This document shows positions 52,728 to 64,000 of a DNA stretch of 64,000 nucleotides, one piece after another. Under the pieces are notes generated by a model. It worked only from the letters and a program-made list of their open reading frames with translations, was not told the DNA's origin and searched no databases. The DNA lies in assembly GCA_022495005.1 (NCBI GenBank), contig JAGYXB010001000.1:620001-684000 (forward strand). The letters are read 5' to 3'. The position numbers and the translations under genes were made by a program. Source of the DNA: Rhyacophila brunnea (Eukaryota; Arthropoda; Insecta; Trichoptera; Rhyacophilidae). Position 1 is the stretch's first letter. Each line of letters begins with the position of its first letter.

Positions 52728-55700
52728 TATGCAATAATGTACTTCGAGGGGTAGCCATAATAGTCTGGGAGGAGAAAATAATTATTTAATCGGTATACCG
52801 ACGGTTCGTCTAGTAGTATTGTTTATATAATATGGTGTCCTCTAGGGCGGGTGCCGCCGTATAAATTTAGCGCGTGCGCCGCCGCCTTTCGGTTTGTCCG
52901 CGATAACCGAAAACGTCACTTTCGTGGTGAAAGCTAGGTCTGAAATGTATTGAAGGTTACAAATTTTAAATCAGGGCTATTTGAAGATTGTGAAGCTTAC
53001 TTTGTAATGATTCCTGTGATGATTTTAAATAGGTTAAAACTTATTTATATATAAATATATATACATTACATATATATATATAATAAATTTCATTCCATAA
53101 GCGAGTCCTTGTAAATATATGAACCGTTTATAATATGAACAGTATAACAAAAATGCTTAATTTTATTGATCATTATACTACATGGGAAATTCTTATGATA
53201 AGTATTATTGAAGCGGTAAATTTCAATTTTGCTAATTTAAAAATAATACATGCATATAATATTGTAAAGTCAGATAGTAAGTTGCAAAACGAAAATTATA
53301 ATGTTAAATATTATATAATATTATAAATAAATCTTTATTGAATTTTTTATTTCACCAGCATTATTAATTACTCCATGAATATATGAAGTGAATATTTTAT
53401 TTCTATTGTTCTATCTGTCTGTTGTACAACATGAATATGTAACAGCTCTGCTGCTTTTGTTGAACAAATTTTCAAAATAAATTGTGGAATGGATTTTTCT
53501 GTGTATTTTTTTGCCGATACGATTGTATCGAATGTTAAATTCTCACTAAAAATAACATTAACTATGCCCTCATCACAAACAGGCCGATGTGCTTCCTAAG
53601 AATAATTCAAATCAGTCGACCGTCTGCCGATCCGGAGGCAGCCGGCGCTCTGTTTGTCTTTGAGCTGACTCGTTGCAAGTTTATTTTAAAAACTACCATG
53701 TTTAAATTATCATAAGCCATTGTAGACGTGCGAATAAAGTAATAATTTTATCTTCGAATCTTTCGACTGCCAGGGATTTTGTTTCGCCGGATAAAAACCC
53801 GCCTTTTATCGATTATTATTGTAAAATATAATTTTTTCTCAAGAATATCTTCAGATATTCGCTAAAGGTGCACGCCGCCACGACGGTTTCGCCTCAAGAA
53901 AATATTTTTGATAGAAAATAGACATTAAAATATTAGAAATAATATGTATTGTAAAAAATAGATAGGCATCTGTATTAATTACTATTATTTATACTAAATT
54001 TATGATATAGTTTCGCCAATAATATATGGTGGTGTAAATTTAAATATTGTGTAATTATATTATTATGATTAATATTTTGAGTTATAACAATGTCTGTTTG
54101 TGATGGGACAAGATGTGGTGCGCTGCCTCCGTCTTTTTCAGACGTCTTGTCAATTACTAATACCGTGTTGACGAAAATAGATATTTTCCTACATTTTGGA
54201 GTTAACCTATTATCAATGTATCATATTGTTTTATGCTATTAATTGTCATCAACATGAACTTTGTAGTTTACAAAAATGATAATGCAGCTCTGACAAAATC
54301 TTTATTTTGTTGACATGTTTCCTTTCATATCTCGATGATAATTAATTATCAACAATTTATATCTAGAATTTATACTGGTAAAGGGTCAATTGAATGCAGT
54401 CTGGTTTGAATAGTTAACAGGTGTCAGCAACAAAATGTAAATATTTTGTATTACATACTTGAATAAAAGAAAGGTACACTCATTCATAAATCGTCTTAAT
54501 TATATACAATATTATTTTATATCAGTAGTTGAATTTCAAAACATATTAACGGCCGCTATCCCAATTTATAACATAAATAATCCCAATTCACTGTCATAAC
54601 CAATCTAATGATTCATAAGACAACTAACCAACCCTTAAATCTTTAAATCATTTGCCTGCAATATTTATTTTTAAATGGTGTTAAAATTGTTTTGAAATTT
54701 GACTGCCTAATAATAATTTGTATTTATTATAAAATAGCACACTACCCTACATAATCAAAACCAAAGGGAGTCTCGTATTGAGAAAGACCAATAAACATTG
54801 CGTACTTCCTGTTACTCGGATGAAATTAAAAAGTCTAGTACATCAAACCGATAATTTATTGCTTGATCGGAAAGATACAGAATGAATCTGGTATTGAATT
54901 GCCGATTTATATAACATTGGTATTCTTTAAAATTGGCATTTGACTTCGAAATAATATAATATTGTTATCAAATAGATTGGCCATTCTTTGAAAAGATAAC
55001 GCTAATAAGACAAGTATTTATTTATCTATGTTACAATAATAATGTGACGTCACATTATTGCGATATTGCCTAAGTGCCACAATCTAGAACAGCGCTTTTC
55101 AAAGTTCGCTAATAATTATCCATATTTCAAAAACTTAAATAACAAGCGCATGCTAATTAATATAAACAAAATCCTTTTAATAAGCTGTGACATAGAATTA
55201 AGAACACAAAAAAAATAACTATGAAAACAAATCGTGAAATGTTATGTTGAATGACATGCGAAGTTCATTCACATTCACATTCAATACTCCCAGCAAATAC
55301 TATTCTACTTAATATTTCAACTTTACAAGACAATATCTCTAATGTTAAAACATGGAAATATCATTTTTATTAATGCATTTGACACGTGGATAATATGACT
55401 TTGTATCTGATATTAAGTAATTAATATAATAGAATCTCACTAAATGGGTGCCATATAAACCTGAAAAATAAAAATATGGAACCCTTTTTACAGAATATTA
55501 CCCGGATTAGTGAGATTCTACTATATACAATATAGATCTGACAACCACTGTTTAGTAATTTCATTGAAGTTGTCAATCTATAATAGTTATTTAAATACGT
55601 AATGTTTACTTTTCTTATGGTTTGTATAGAAGAGAGAAACAGCATTTTATCTTCCATTTCTTCATCAGATACACGTCACATTTTAATCACTGAAATGCCT

Positions 55701-57263
55701 TATCTATTAAGAAATGCATGATTAGCGAACACCCCTAATCAATACATCAAGTTACAAAATACAATAGCAATCCTAAACTTTCGTGACTTACAAATATTTC
55801 CAAAAACACATAATATTGTACAATATTTTCTATAAAAATTAACGATTGATATAACACAATTTTCGAGCTATAAATTCGATTTGTATTTTGAAACATATAT
55901 ACGTCTCAACCTCTGTGGTGGACATACGGTAGCACTCTTTTCCACTTTGGAGTTACAGAGAATCATAGATAGAAATGGGATCATTTTATTTCTTTCAAAA
56001 TTTGATTTTCTATCTACCGAGAGTTTATAGACCTGAGAAATATCTGACGTACATTCATTTATAAGCAGTCCTAGTTATGTTTACTCTGACAATCATATAC
56101 TACTGACATAATATTATGTAGAAAAAGAAGACTGAAATTTCGATTTCAATATAGATGAAAGAAAATTTATCAATTTCAAATTTACATATGCAAATAATAG
56201 AAAAGATAACTAAAGCGAACAAGAATTTTGGAATTGATCATACTTACCACAATCAAAACGCTGAATCTATTATTACTAAAATACATTCTAGGATAGATTG
56301 TCATGAGTAACCATTTAGCGCGGTGTGAAGAAGAGCATAACCCTTGCAACTCACACCATTAATCACAAGAATCTTAACAGTTTAACCAAATTTACATTCG
56401 ATAATTTTTACAATAGATATGTTTTTTTTGGATTCACGCTAACGATAACTAATCCTTATTAAAAATATGTTAATATACCAATCACAACAGTGGAGTAGTA
56501 GAGTACCTATACGTTTTATAACTTTGCACTCTTTACTATACCGATACGCCTCTTTCCCTGATAACCTCGCATAAAATTAGATCAAAATGATATTTACTTG
56601 TATGAATATATAGAAATAAATATACAGATAATATTTATGTAAAAAAAAATATTTTCAGAATATATTACATCATTTTCATCCTAGAGTGCAAAGTTATGAA
56701 GTATATACTCTAGCACTGTCCTTTTCTGGAGCCATGGATCACGTTCAGTAAATAATACACATATTGGGGAGATGTATTGGAATTTCATCACCAATCTTTG
56801 ATAAAAATCGACTCCGCAATATGAAAGACAAGTTAATACTGGTCCTTGGAGTGGTGTGACAAATTAAACATCCAGTAGAATGGAAGTTCAATCAGTCTTG
56901 TCTATTAACAAAAAATATGATACCCATGCGTGCACAATATTGCCATTGTAGTAATTAATTCTATACACTTTAAAGGGCGTGCTAAATTTGATGTTAACAC
57001 TTGGTAAACGACTGCTGGAATAGAGTCGCACAACAATACATCATGAAGCAGGAGTTTTATAGGTAATTTATGGTTGAACTTCTCATTGAATGAATGACAT
57101 TCAAAAGTGACTGCATAATTACATGCATAATGTTATAACTGGTTTTTTCAATCAATATAAATGTTGAGGGGGATCTATATTATGCTTTTCTAATGTGAGC
57201 ATGCCTCTATCCTAAGCAACTTTTTCTGAATAAGTATAGGTAGATACCTAACTGCCAGGCATC
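52728..57263. other. AT-rich intergenic region, mostly unique
   Basis: No coding similarity. A TATATA-rich tract lies at about 53045-53090. A small foldback occurs at about 55431-55524 (TAGAATCTCACTAA and its inverted form TTAGTGAGATTCTA). Otherwise nothing recognised. Confidence 0.45.
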
Positions 57264-57267
57264 TTAA

Positions 57268-57471
57268 GCCGCGTTGACACGATCCAAGTTGACTTGGACC
57301 GAGCGCACTCGTACGAGACATCTTCATTCTAATTACTCCTATCCAAGCTAGCTCGGATGAGTAGGATGCGGTCCGAGTAGCTTGGATAGGAGTGGTTTGT
57401 ATGAAGCTGTCTCATACGAGTGCGCTTGGATAGCACTCGGTCCGAGTGTACTTGGATCGTGACAATGCGGC
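57268..57471. mobile_element. TTAA-flanked foldback MITE
   Basis: TTAA lies at both ends (57264-57267 and 57472-57475). The TIRs GCCGCGTTGACACGATCCAAG and the inverted end differ at few positions over the first 25 bases, and almost the whole 204 bp folds on itself (GCGCACTCGTACGAGAC and its partner). A TTAA target is the signature of piggyBac-type elements, so a piggyBac-derived MITE is the best guess; the TIR itself was not recognised. Confidence 0.7.
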
Positions 57472-57475
57472 TTAA

Positions 57476-57834
57476 GGGATGAAAAAAATCATAAATTGGT
57501 TTATAATACTCTAATTTTACTCATATATCTATATTGGATTGATAATATTTTGATTTTCCTTTCAAATTACACCTTATCACTTTCTTATTTGGGGTCAACG
57601 GGGTAATTTACTTTTAATTTAATTGTTTTAATAATTATATTAAGTTGTGTTATTACACAAAAATTTCATTACTCGAACTCTCATATTATCTGACCTTTGT
57701 TTGATAACAATATAATCTATATCTGAAGAATTACTCTAATAAATAAATTTGTGGAACAGCTTGAGTAATCTATGGCTGTTTTGCCAAGTTTTCTATGTGA
57801 TTTAATATTGCAACAAGGATAATTGAACGGTTAT
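57476..57834. other. AT-rich intergenic stretch, nothing recognised
   Basis: No repeat ends or coding similarity were seen. Confidence 0.4.
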
Positions 57835-58215
57835 TAAAATTTTTATTTATTTTTACATAGTGTACATTACAAAAATAATTAATTTAAGACGTTCACAACA
57901 TGACATTTAGAAACAAAGAAATATTATTAAAACAGTGTTATATAAAAAAGAAATAGATCAGTATTAAGTTATTAAACAGTAGAAAAGTGTAAATACAAAA
58001 AAATATAAATTAGATACAAGAAAGTACACCGAATGAGCTAAGCAGATATTTTAAGAGTTTATAAAACAACGTCCACCTATACTCATCCTCACGTAGGTGG
58101 AATATTTCATCATCCAAAGCGATTTGGTTGAACAGAGTTATTGCTCTCCCAATTGGCATCACCAATGGCAGGTTAGTTCTCCTCCTCGGGAGAACAAACA
58201 ACTGATGCTCCCGAT
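57835..58215 (-). pseudogene. LINE ORF2 C-terminal tail and 3' UTR
   Basis: The minus strand ends a LINE-like protein (LPRRRTNLPLVMPIGRAITL, then LREDEYRWTLFYKLLKYLL). This resembles the extreme C-terminus of jockey-type ORF2 proteins, and is followed by a 3' region and a T-run on the plus strand (the poly(A) end). The untranslated part matches 27090-27345. Heavily 5'-truncated, no RT domain present. The clade is a guess. Confidence 0.5.
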
Positions 58216-59311
58216 TTCAAAGATAGGTATCAGGGACACACAAGTCAATACTACCAAGAATGGCAGAGTTCTCATTAACATCACGTATAAGTCGAAAAAA
58301 ATACTATTATGACGAATAGTGTGAAACAATTATATTTTAATATAAGGCTTGTGGCTATTCACTCACAATTTTAAGAGCATAATTATACTCTATTCTTGAC
58401 AAACTCAATGTCAAATAAAATAGTGGGGTACCCTTCAATGAGTTCTATCACGTAATGGGAATAATCCGGTAAAAGAATCTCAGGAATCAGTGTATTCCAG
58501 AATACTTACAATGGAATGAGTTCAGATTCCTACTACAAAAAATTGTTGGATTAGAGGAAATGGAGTCTAGTCTCTTCTACCTTCCCGGTTCTCTGGTTTG
58601 ACAAGCTGTTTTTGAGAGGCCCCACTATATGTCGATATGGAGAGAGGCAATTCACAGTTTTGCGATGAATGTAATAGCCAGGAAGATATTGCGCCTAATT
58701 TTTGCAATTCTGAATAGCGCTGTGACTTACAGATGTCTATGCGAATGTTAAGGAACTAAAATGTGCTCTGCTATTAGGGAAAATGATAAAATTCTTTAAC
58801 AGAATTAGGGAGAGGATCTGAACTCAATAATTAGAGAAGTTGCAATACGATTGCGGGTCTCAGTCAAAGCCTCATCGAAATTATAAAAAAAGCAATACAA
58901 TAAGATGTATTTACCATGTCTTTCATAGTATATGACATCCTTGTAACGAGGTTTTGATTGTTGTTATTTACATCCGATCACGATATGAGTGCATTCCACT
59001 CAGCCTTCTACAAATGAATATATTAAAAATAATATCCCTGAAGCAAACAAAGCGTGGTAATATATTGTTTGCTTGTAATTGTTTTCACAGAGAGCAGTCA
59101 ATAAATATACTGGGCTACAATCGATTAATTATTGTCTGAAGGCTGAGGTATACATAGGGCTCTTGTATTTCATGAATCGTATCACCTTCATGACCAGATA
59201 GCAAAGATATCATTAGAAAATGTATCAAAATTGAATCACTCTACCTGCAAGCGCTAAAAAGAGTTTTAAGTTTTCTTCTGCACGATTGAGGATTATGATA
59301 TCTTTTAAATG
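58216..59311. other. Intergenic stretch, nothing recognised
   Basis: No gene or inverted repeat was seen. Confidence 0.4.
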
Positions 59312-59319
59312 CTCTAAAA

Positions 59320-59540
59320 CAATGTTTCTTAACCTTTTTACATCCGCAGACCACAAAAAAATCAAAAAATATTTTGCGTACCATCAACATTGGAATAAAA
59401 TAATAAATATTTATATTTACACTATTTTTGAAACAATTGTCGAAATATAATACAACCCCACTTCAAATGATGGGTTTCTAGGTGCTTAACTATTTTTGAA
59501 CTGCAGAAAATTTTTGCGGACCACTGGTTAAGAAACTATG
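59320..59540. mobile_element. hAT-like MITE A
   Basis: Ends CAATGTTTCTTAACC and GGTTAAGAAACTATG are inverted repeats (13 of 15 match). It is flanked by perfect 8-bp duplications CTCTAAAA at 59312-59319 and 59541-59548. 221 bp, with CCGCAGACCAC and GCGGACCAC subterminal blocks. Confidence 0.85.
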
Positions 59541-59609
59541 CTCTAAAACAGTGCTCCGCAACCGGTGTGCCGTGAGACAATGCCAGGTGTGCCGCGGAGC
59601 ATTGCTTCA

Positions 59610-59928
59610 AAAAAAAAAAAAATACAATTACTTTTGTATATTATACAATACTTTTATACAAATAGCCAAATTTGCATACGTGGTTGGTAATATATTTGAG
59701 CACCTGCATAGACTTAATAAAACAATGCAAGGTCAGAATGAAAATATATTGACGTGTTCTGATAAATTAGAAGGAGTTAAGACAAAGATTTCTACAAATG
59801 TACCAAAGGACCTACCAGATTATTTTATTGATAATACAAATACATGGAAAGATGTACTTACATTTAGTTCTTCGTCATGTGTTATGTTGTTTGTATATTT
59901 AGTTTTTTATCAAATAAAAAAAATATAA
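59610..59928 (+). pseudogene. hAT transposase fragment in element B
   Basis: The reading frame has FAYVVGNIFEHLHRLNKTMQ, then GQNENILTCSDKLEGVKTKI, which resembles the central part of hAT-derived proteins such as ZBED5 and GTF2IRD2 (the segment before the C-terminal dimerisation domain). Both the zinc-finger N-terminus and the C-terminus are absent. The frame begins near the element TIR, so large internal deletions removed the rest. Not functional. Confidence 0.6.
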
Positions 59929-59946
59929 ATTAATGAAATTTTGGTG

Positions 59947-60298
59947 CATGGCCCCCACAAGAGGGGGGCTGACAGCGCTCTAGCCTGGGGTCCCAGGCTC
60001 AGGGGTGGAGGGGCGGTGTGGCAGGTCAACCAGATAAGTGAGATAAACAGAAATTACAAATTACTCTAATAGTAAAAAAAAGTCGCCTTTGATATTTTCA
60101 AACATGCGATTGTAGGATACAATTATTTCATATTATTATGTCATTCCTCGACAAATAATTATTCGTAACCGATAACTAACCATAATTCAAGTGGATATAT
60201 TAATAAATACAAAAAATCGCTAAACATACAATCAGTACCATTCATTTTACCTCTAAGAGCATTTATAAAACGCTATTTTAGAGTATGTGGGGTTCATG
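59947..60298. mobile_element. hAT-like MITE, CATGGCCCCCACA family, copy 4
   Basis: Left end CATGGCCCCCACAAG and a decayed right end TGTGGGGTTCATG. The 8-bp duplication TTTTGGTG is perfect (59939-59946 and 60299-60306). It sits inside element B, so it is the youngest layer here. 352 bp. Confidence 0.85.
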
Positions 60299-60399
60299 TT
60301 TTGGTGTATAAATTGTTTTACGTGAGGTGTGCCGCGGAATTCTAGTAAGACCTTTAGTGTGCCGTGGGTGAGAAAAGGTTGCGGAGCACTGCTCTAAAA

Positions 60400-61499
60400 G
60401 ACCCTTAGCATTCTTCACTTGGACAGACCATCATGTATACAACCTCCTTCTTCCATGTATTGCTTTGTCTTTTGACTATGTGGTCAAAGATAATAATAAT
60501 ACAGAACAGAAAGTCAATAGATACTTTGGTGATGAAAGTTTGAAAATCTTTTTAATTTTTCTGAGAAAAAATATTCATGGTATCAATTTGCGAATCAAAA
60601 TTAATTGATTCTGACACTAAACAATCCAATGATGCATGCAAATTTTAAGCGAGATTTCAACGTTCATGATAAAATTATTACAAGATTTGTGACTGATTGA
60701 TTACAGTGATTTGGGTAATCTGTAAAAAAAATTCCAGAACATTATAAAATTTAATTTCTTCATTACAAAAGTAGTGATTCTCAATCTTTGAAAATAAATT
60801 AATAATTATTAGCATAATATAACTCATAAATAGCATTAAAAATTGAATATATAATTTTCCACAGTTCCAATTTGAAAAACAAGATTTTGAAATCAAATAA
60901 TGAAATATAAGATGAACAAAACAATTAAAAAAAGCGTTGTCAGTTGCATTACGCACTAAAAAAGTAGTTAGATATTAATTAAATTATACGTGATTATTTT
61001 GTGTTGGTAACCATAAAATAATGGGGAACATTTTGCAAAGCATGCAAAAGATGAATAATTGGAAGGTTTTTGGAGACATTCTGGACATTTGAATCACTTC
61101 GTAAATTGTGAAAATAATACTTGTACATACCTACGCAAACCACTTTCCTCGGCAATGGGACTTTATTGAGGGTATTTCAGCAACCTCTTCCTGTTATTTT
61201 ACATGAGACACTTTCCAGATGCCAGAAGAAGGTTTCTAATAATTAACAAGAACGAAGATATTTTCCATAGATCCGTGGATGGGCTTTCCACCTGTATTAT
61301 ATAAATTTACCAAAACTGTCTTTTTGGTCATCCGTAGACAAAAGGTCGAAAATAGCCACCTGAAAACATACCCGGAAAAGGGTAGTCCATGTAAAATACC
61401 TCAGTAGTTGTCATCTTCAGGAATACTACAGCAAGAAGCACTATTTTACGTTTATGCCGCATCATTATTTCAGTGCAATCCTGACAAATATATTTTACT
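60400..61499. other. Intergenic stretch, nothing recognised
   Basis: AT-rich, with chance frames only. Confidence 0.4.
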
Positions 61500-61720
61500 A
61501 TAAATTTATTTATTTATTAAAAAGAAAACAAAACATTGTGGACATATCAAATCGGAATTTAGGATTTTCACATTATGGGTTTTAAATTGAACAAAAAGCT
61601 GGTTCTAATCAAATAAAAATAAATACACACTTGTACTTTATAGCAAATATTACCCTAACAAGATAAAAGAAAAAAAATTTAAAACATAAACAATGTTATA
61701 CCTACAATAAAATAATACTT
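61500..61720 (-). repeat. LINE-tail-like repeat
   Basis: Shares TTTATTTATTTA, AAAATTGTGGACAT-like and CAAATATTACCCT blocks with about 3872-4000. Probably a 3' tail of an unrecognised LINE in reverse orientation. Confidence 0.4.
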
Positions 61721-61743
61721 CAAAAACAAAGTACACAGCACGT

Positions 61744-63110
61744 CAGTGGAGCACTCAGGATTTATTATTGGGGGGGGGGCAAGTAGGAGGATTAAATATA
61801 GTTTTCATGCAAATGAAAAAAAACCATTTAGTATGATTTGAAAATTTTATTTACAGAACAAAATCAAGTTTTCTTTTCTTTTTACAGAGCTCTTGAATTA
61901 CTTCGGCCGTGGTTACTTTAATACGTTGGACGCTAAAGACGCGCCCAGCGCGTACCGATTAAGGTGGTCATTCGATATAATTAGCATCATATTTAAATGT
62001 GGTAATTAAAAAGTTATTATCTAGTCAGCAGTCAATGTGTTTTAATCTCTCTGTGTATATAAAGTAAGGCCAGTCCATTTAATCTTGACTACGTCATGGT
62101 ATGTCACCTTATGTATGTCACCATGTACACCTTATATAATGTTGGTTTTATGTACGATTTTATGTATGTTTTTATAAGGCGTAAGGTTAAAAATGATCTT
62201 CCACTGACGCATGTTGTGACAGGAAGTGTTTCACATATTTTAAAAGATGTTGGGGTAAATCGTTTTGTCGCATTTTGATATGGCATCAACAGCATTTCTG
62301 CATTTGATTTATCGAACTTTTTATACGATTAATTTCAATTCGGCATTTAAAATTGCAAGATTTTTAGAAGGCATGTCACGGTCATAAAATTCGCACAGCT
62401 CACGAAATTCTTGCTTGGAGGATCTTTTCCGTTTGGTAGAAGAGTTATAAACTGCTTCAGTACTTCGCAATGTGGCATGAAATGTTCATTGAGCTGATTT
62501 AATATTTGGTCAATAAATGAACAAAGATAGTTCTTTTGAAATACTCGTCTACTGAATCAGCTGGAACATTACACCTCAATGTTTGTTTCGATGTAGTTCG
62601 CCGCTTTTTTATTTCAACATTAAAGTTATTGGCTTTTGCACACGCTTCGTCGTAATTGTCAAATTCAAACTTGTGATGCACAATGAACATATATAAAACT
62701 TGTGTATATATGGCGGACATATGAGATTGGACACCATTAAACTTCCCGCTCATTGGTATGGCACCGTCGTAACCTTATCCATGTATATATGACAAATCGA
62801 TTCTATAATTATGGAAAGCTTCCAATATTTTGTCAGATAAGCTTTCTCCTGTGGTGCTTGTTACAGCAACAAATTGAATGAATTGTTCACAAATTTTATT
62901 GTTATTTTCATCGTCTATGTATCTAAACACAAAAAAAATTGTTGCATTGTCAAAATGTCACAAGTTTCGTCGGCAAGGATTGAAAAACATTTTTATTAAA
63001 TTGGACGCATAGTGGCGGTAACCGTTGAACGTGTCATCAGCGACTGGTGGATTGGAAGTGACTAACAGCAATCATGCTGGACATGGGCACCTAGGCTAAA
63101 CCATTACTCA
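61744..63110 (-). mobile_element. Relic of a hAT element related to ZMYM1-type transposases
   Basis: The left end CAGTGGAGCACTCAGGATTT with a following G-run resembles a hAT terminus; the right end is not certain (a GGGCACCTAGGCTAAA block lies near 63086). A transposase-like fragment lies inside on the minus strand at 62499-62753. Confidence 0.45.
62499..62753 (-). pseudogene. ZMYM1-like hAT transposase fragment
   Basis: The frame reads FDNYDEACAKANNFNVEIKK, then RRTTSKQTLRCNVPADSVDE, then YFKRTIFVHLL. The spacing of the basic, Asn-Val-Pro and Tyr-Phe motifs matches the middle of hAT-derived ZMYM1-like proteins found in many insects. Neighbouring stretches also look transposase-derived but are broken by stops. 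Inactive. Confidence 0.55.
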
Positions 63111-63145
63111 AATAATATTGGCTGTGCTACCCGCTTGGTCTAGAG

Positions 63146-64000
63146 CAGTGGTTCTTAACCTATTCGAAGTCACGGTGCACTTTTGATCATAAGAAAAAAA
63201 AGCGGTGCACCAAAATCAATCTTCTTTTCCTTGAATGCTTGTGTTAATGTTATTTAAGTACTTAATTAAAAGAATCTGCTAAATATGCCATTTTAGCACA
63301 CCAATCATCATCATTCTGAAGACATTTTACAAAATCATCCATACTTTGTTATCCATCCTTAATTTTGGAAAAAAGATTAACAATTTATTCTTAAGTTCTA
63401 TGAATTGGCATACAATTTTACCCCTAGATAACCATCTCACTTCAGTGTTAAAAAGCAAACATTCGTACTTGGCTTCCACAGAAATGCAAAGTTTTTTAAA
63501 AATGCCTGTTTTTAAAGGTCTGGATTTGATGAAATTTACCATATTTACAACTTGGTCTAGTACAGGTTTGAGTGCTGCAGTAATGTTTTCGAAACTATAG
63601 ATTCCCTGTGTAAAAAAAAACAGTGCGTAGATATAATATTAGAGTTTCTTGTCTTTGCGAGGGTTGACCATTGACGGAGCACCATCCATACAAATTCCTC
63701 CATGATATTTTAAATTGTTCTAATTATGTAGAAATAGAATCAAAAACATCTTGTCATGTCGTACGCTCGCTGAGTTCTTTGCAGCATAGTTATTGATTCA
63801 CTATTTTGTTTTCATTTATGAAACGAAAACCTGTGAGGCCAACGGAAAATGCGTGCGATCGATTCGGCAACATCGAAATCACATTAGATCTTTCATCGAC
63901 TTTCATAATTTCACGAAGGACTTTTTCGGTTTTCACTATTTCGCGGATTTTTCTGCTTTTATCATTATTTTCGCGGTGCACTTGGAACAAGCCAGCGGTG
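63146..64000 (-). mobile_element. hAT element end (ZBED5-like), running off the window
   Basis: Begins CAGTGGTTCTTAACCTATTC, a typical hAT terminus, after the 8-mer GTCTAGAG (63138-63145), which may be its target duplication; the other end lies beyond 64000. The transposase is on the minus strand. Confidence 0.65.
63327..63600 (-). pseudogene. ZBED5-like hAT transposase fragment
   Basis: The frame reads FENITAALKPVLDQVVNMVN, then FIKSRPLKTGIFKKLC, then LLFNTEVRWLSRGKIVCQFI. The last block (LLFHTEVRWLSRGK in relatives) is a hallmark of ZBED5/hAT-Buster-type transposases. The flanking code is interrupted by stops and shifts. Another open frame at 63790-63990 on the same strand has no clear match but may be further N-terminal sequence. 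Confidence 0.7.

Larger units (their letters stand above)
59549..60391. mobile_element. hAT-like element B, inserted next to A
   Basis: TIRs CAGTGCTCCGCAACC and GGTTGCGGAGCACTG are perfect. The duplications CTCTAAAA at 59541-59548 and 60392-60399 are perfect; the first is shared with element A. It contains a transposase fragment and a further MITE (59947-60298). TSD with central TA agrees with the published Buster-type hAT preference. Confidence 0.88.

Noticed and set aside
53040..53095. Regulatory TATA-rich tract or origin
   Set aside because: Simple low-complexity TATATA sequence after eIF4G; no other supporting signal.

Overview
The window looks like nuclear DNA of an insect. It is AT-rich and gene-poor, has spliced genes with GT-AG introns, and carries a short TTAGG interstitial repeat. 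A G-protein-coupled receptor of the adenosine receptor type and eIF4G are the only two host genes I recognise. The transposable elements (hAT, Harbinger, mariner, R1-like and other LINEs, a tRNA-derived SINE) are of kinds common in insects. I cannot name the species; a hemipteran or lepidopteran would fit, but this is a weak inference.

Layout. From 1 to about 26.4 kb there is no recognisable host exon, only layered mobile elements. The most complete is an R1-like non-LTR retrotransposon (7558-12190). It has ORF1 (gag, zinc knuckles) and ORF2 (endonuclease plus reverse transcriptase), and a perfect 15-bp target duplication inside an older MITE that forms a head-to-tail dimer. At 24.9-26.0 kb a mariner relic is split by a hAT-type MITE with a perfect 8-bp target duplication. 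From 26,485 to 35,987 lie the last two coding exons of the adenosine receptor gene, separated by a phase-0 intron of 7,989 bp packed with nested elements; the upstream exons were not found and probably lie outside the window. From 36 to 42 kb there are further foldback and hAT elements. A 3.5-kb PIF/Harbinger transposon (42795-46270) has recognisable TIRs and both of its genes in opposite orientation. From 46.5 to 52.8 kb is eIF4G, a 1,669-codon uninterrupted reading frame with a GC-rich body, DRE-like motifs upstream and three short uORFs before the start. From 52.8 to 59.3 kb the sequence is mostly AT-rich unique DNA with a TTAA-flanked foldback MITE. From 59.3 to 64 kb there are nested hAT elements and two transposase relics.

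The main story is transposon archaeology. At least ten elements have ends that I could define by terminal inverted repeats plus matching target duplications, several nested two or three deep, so relative insertion order can be read directly. The two host genes are unrelated: one is signalling, the other translation initiation. No CRISPR array, bacterial-type operon or viral gene was seen. All boundaries were read by eye, without alignment or database search.
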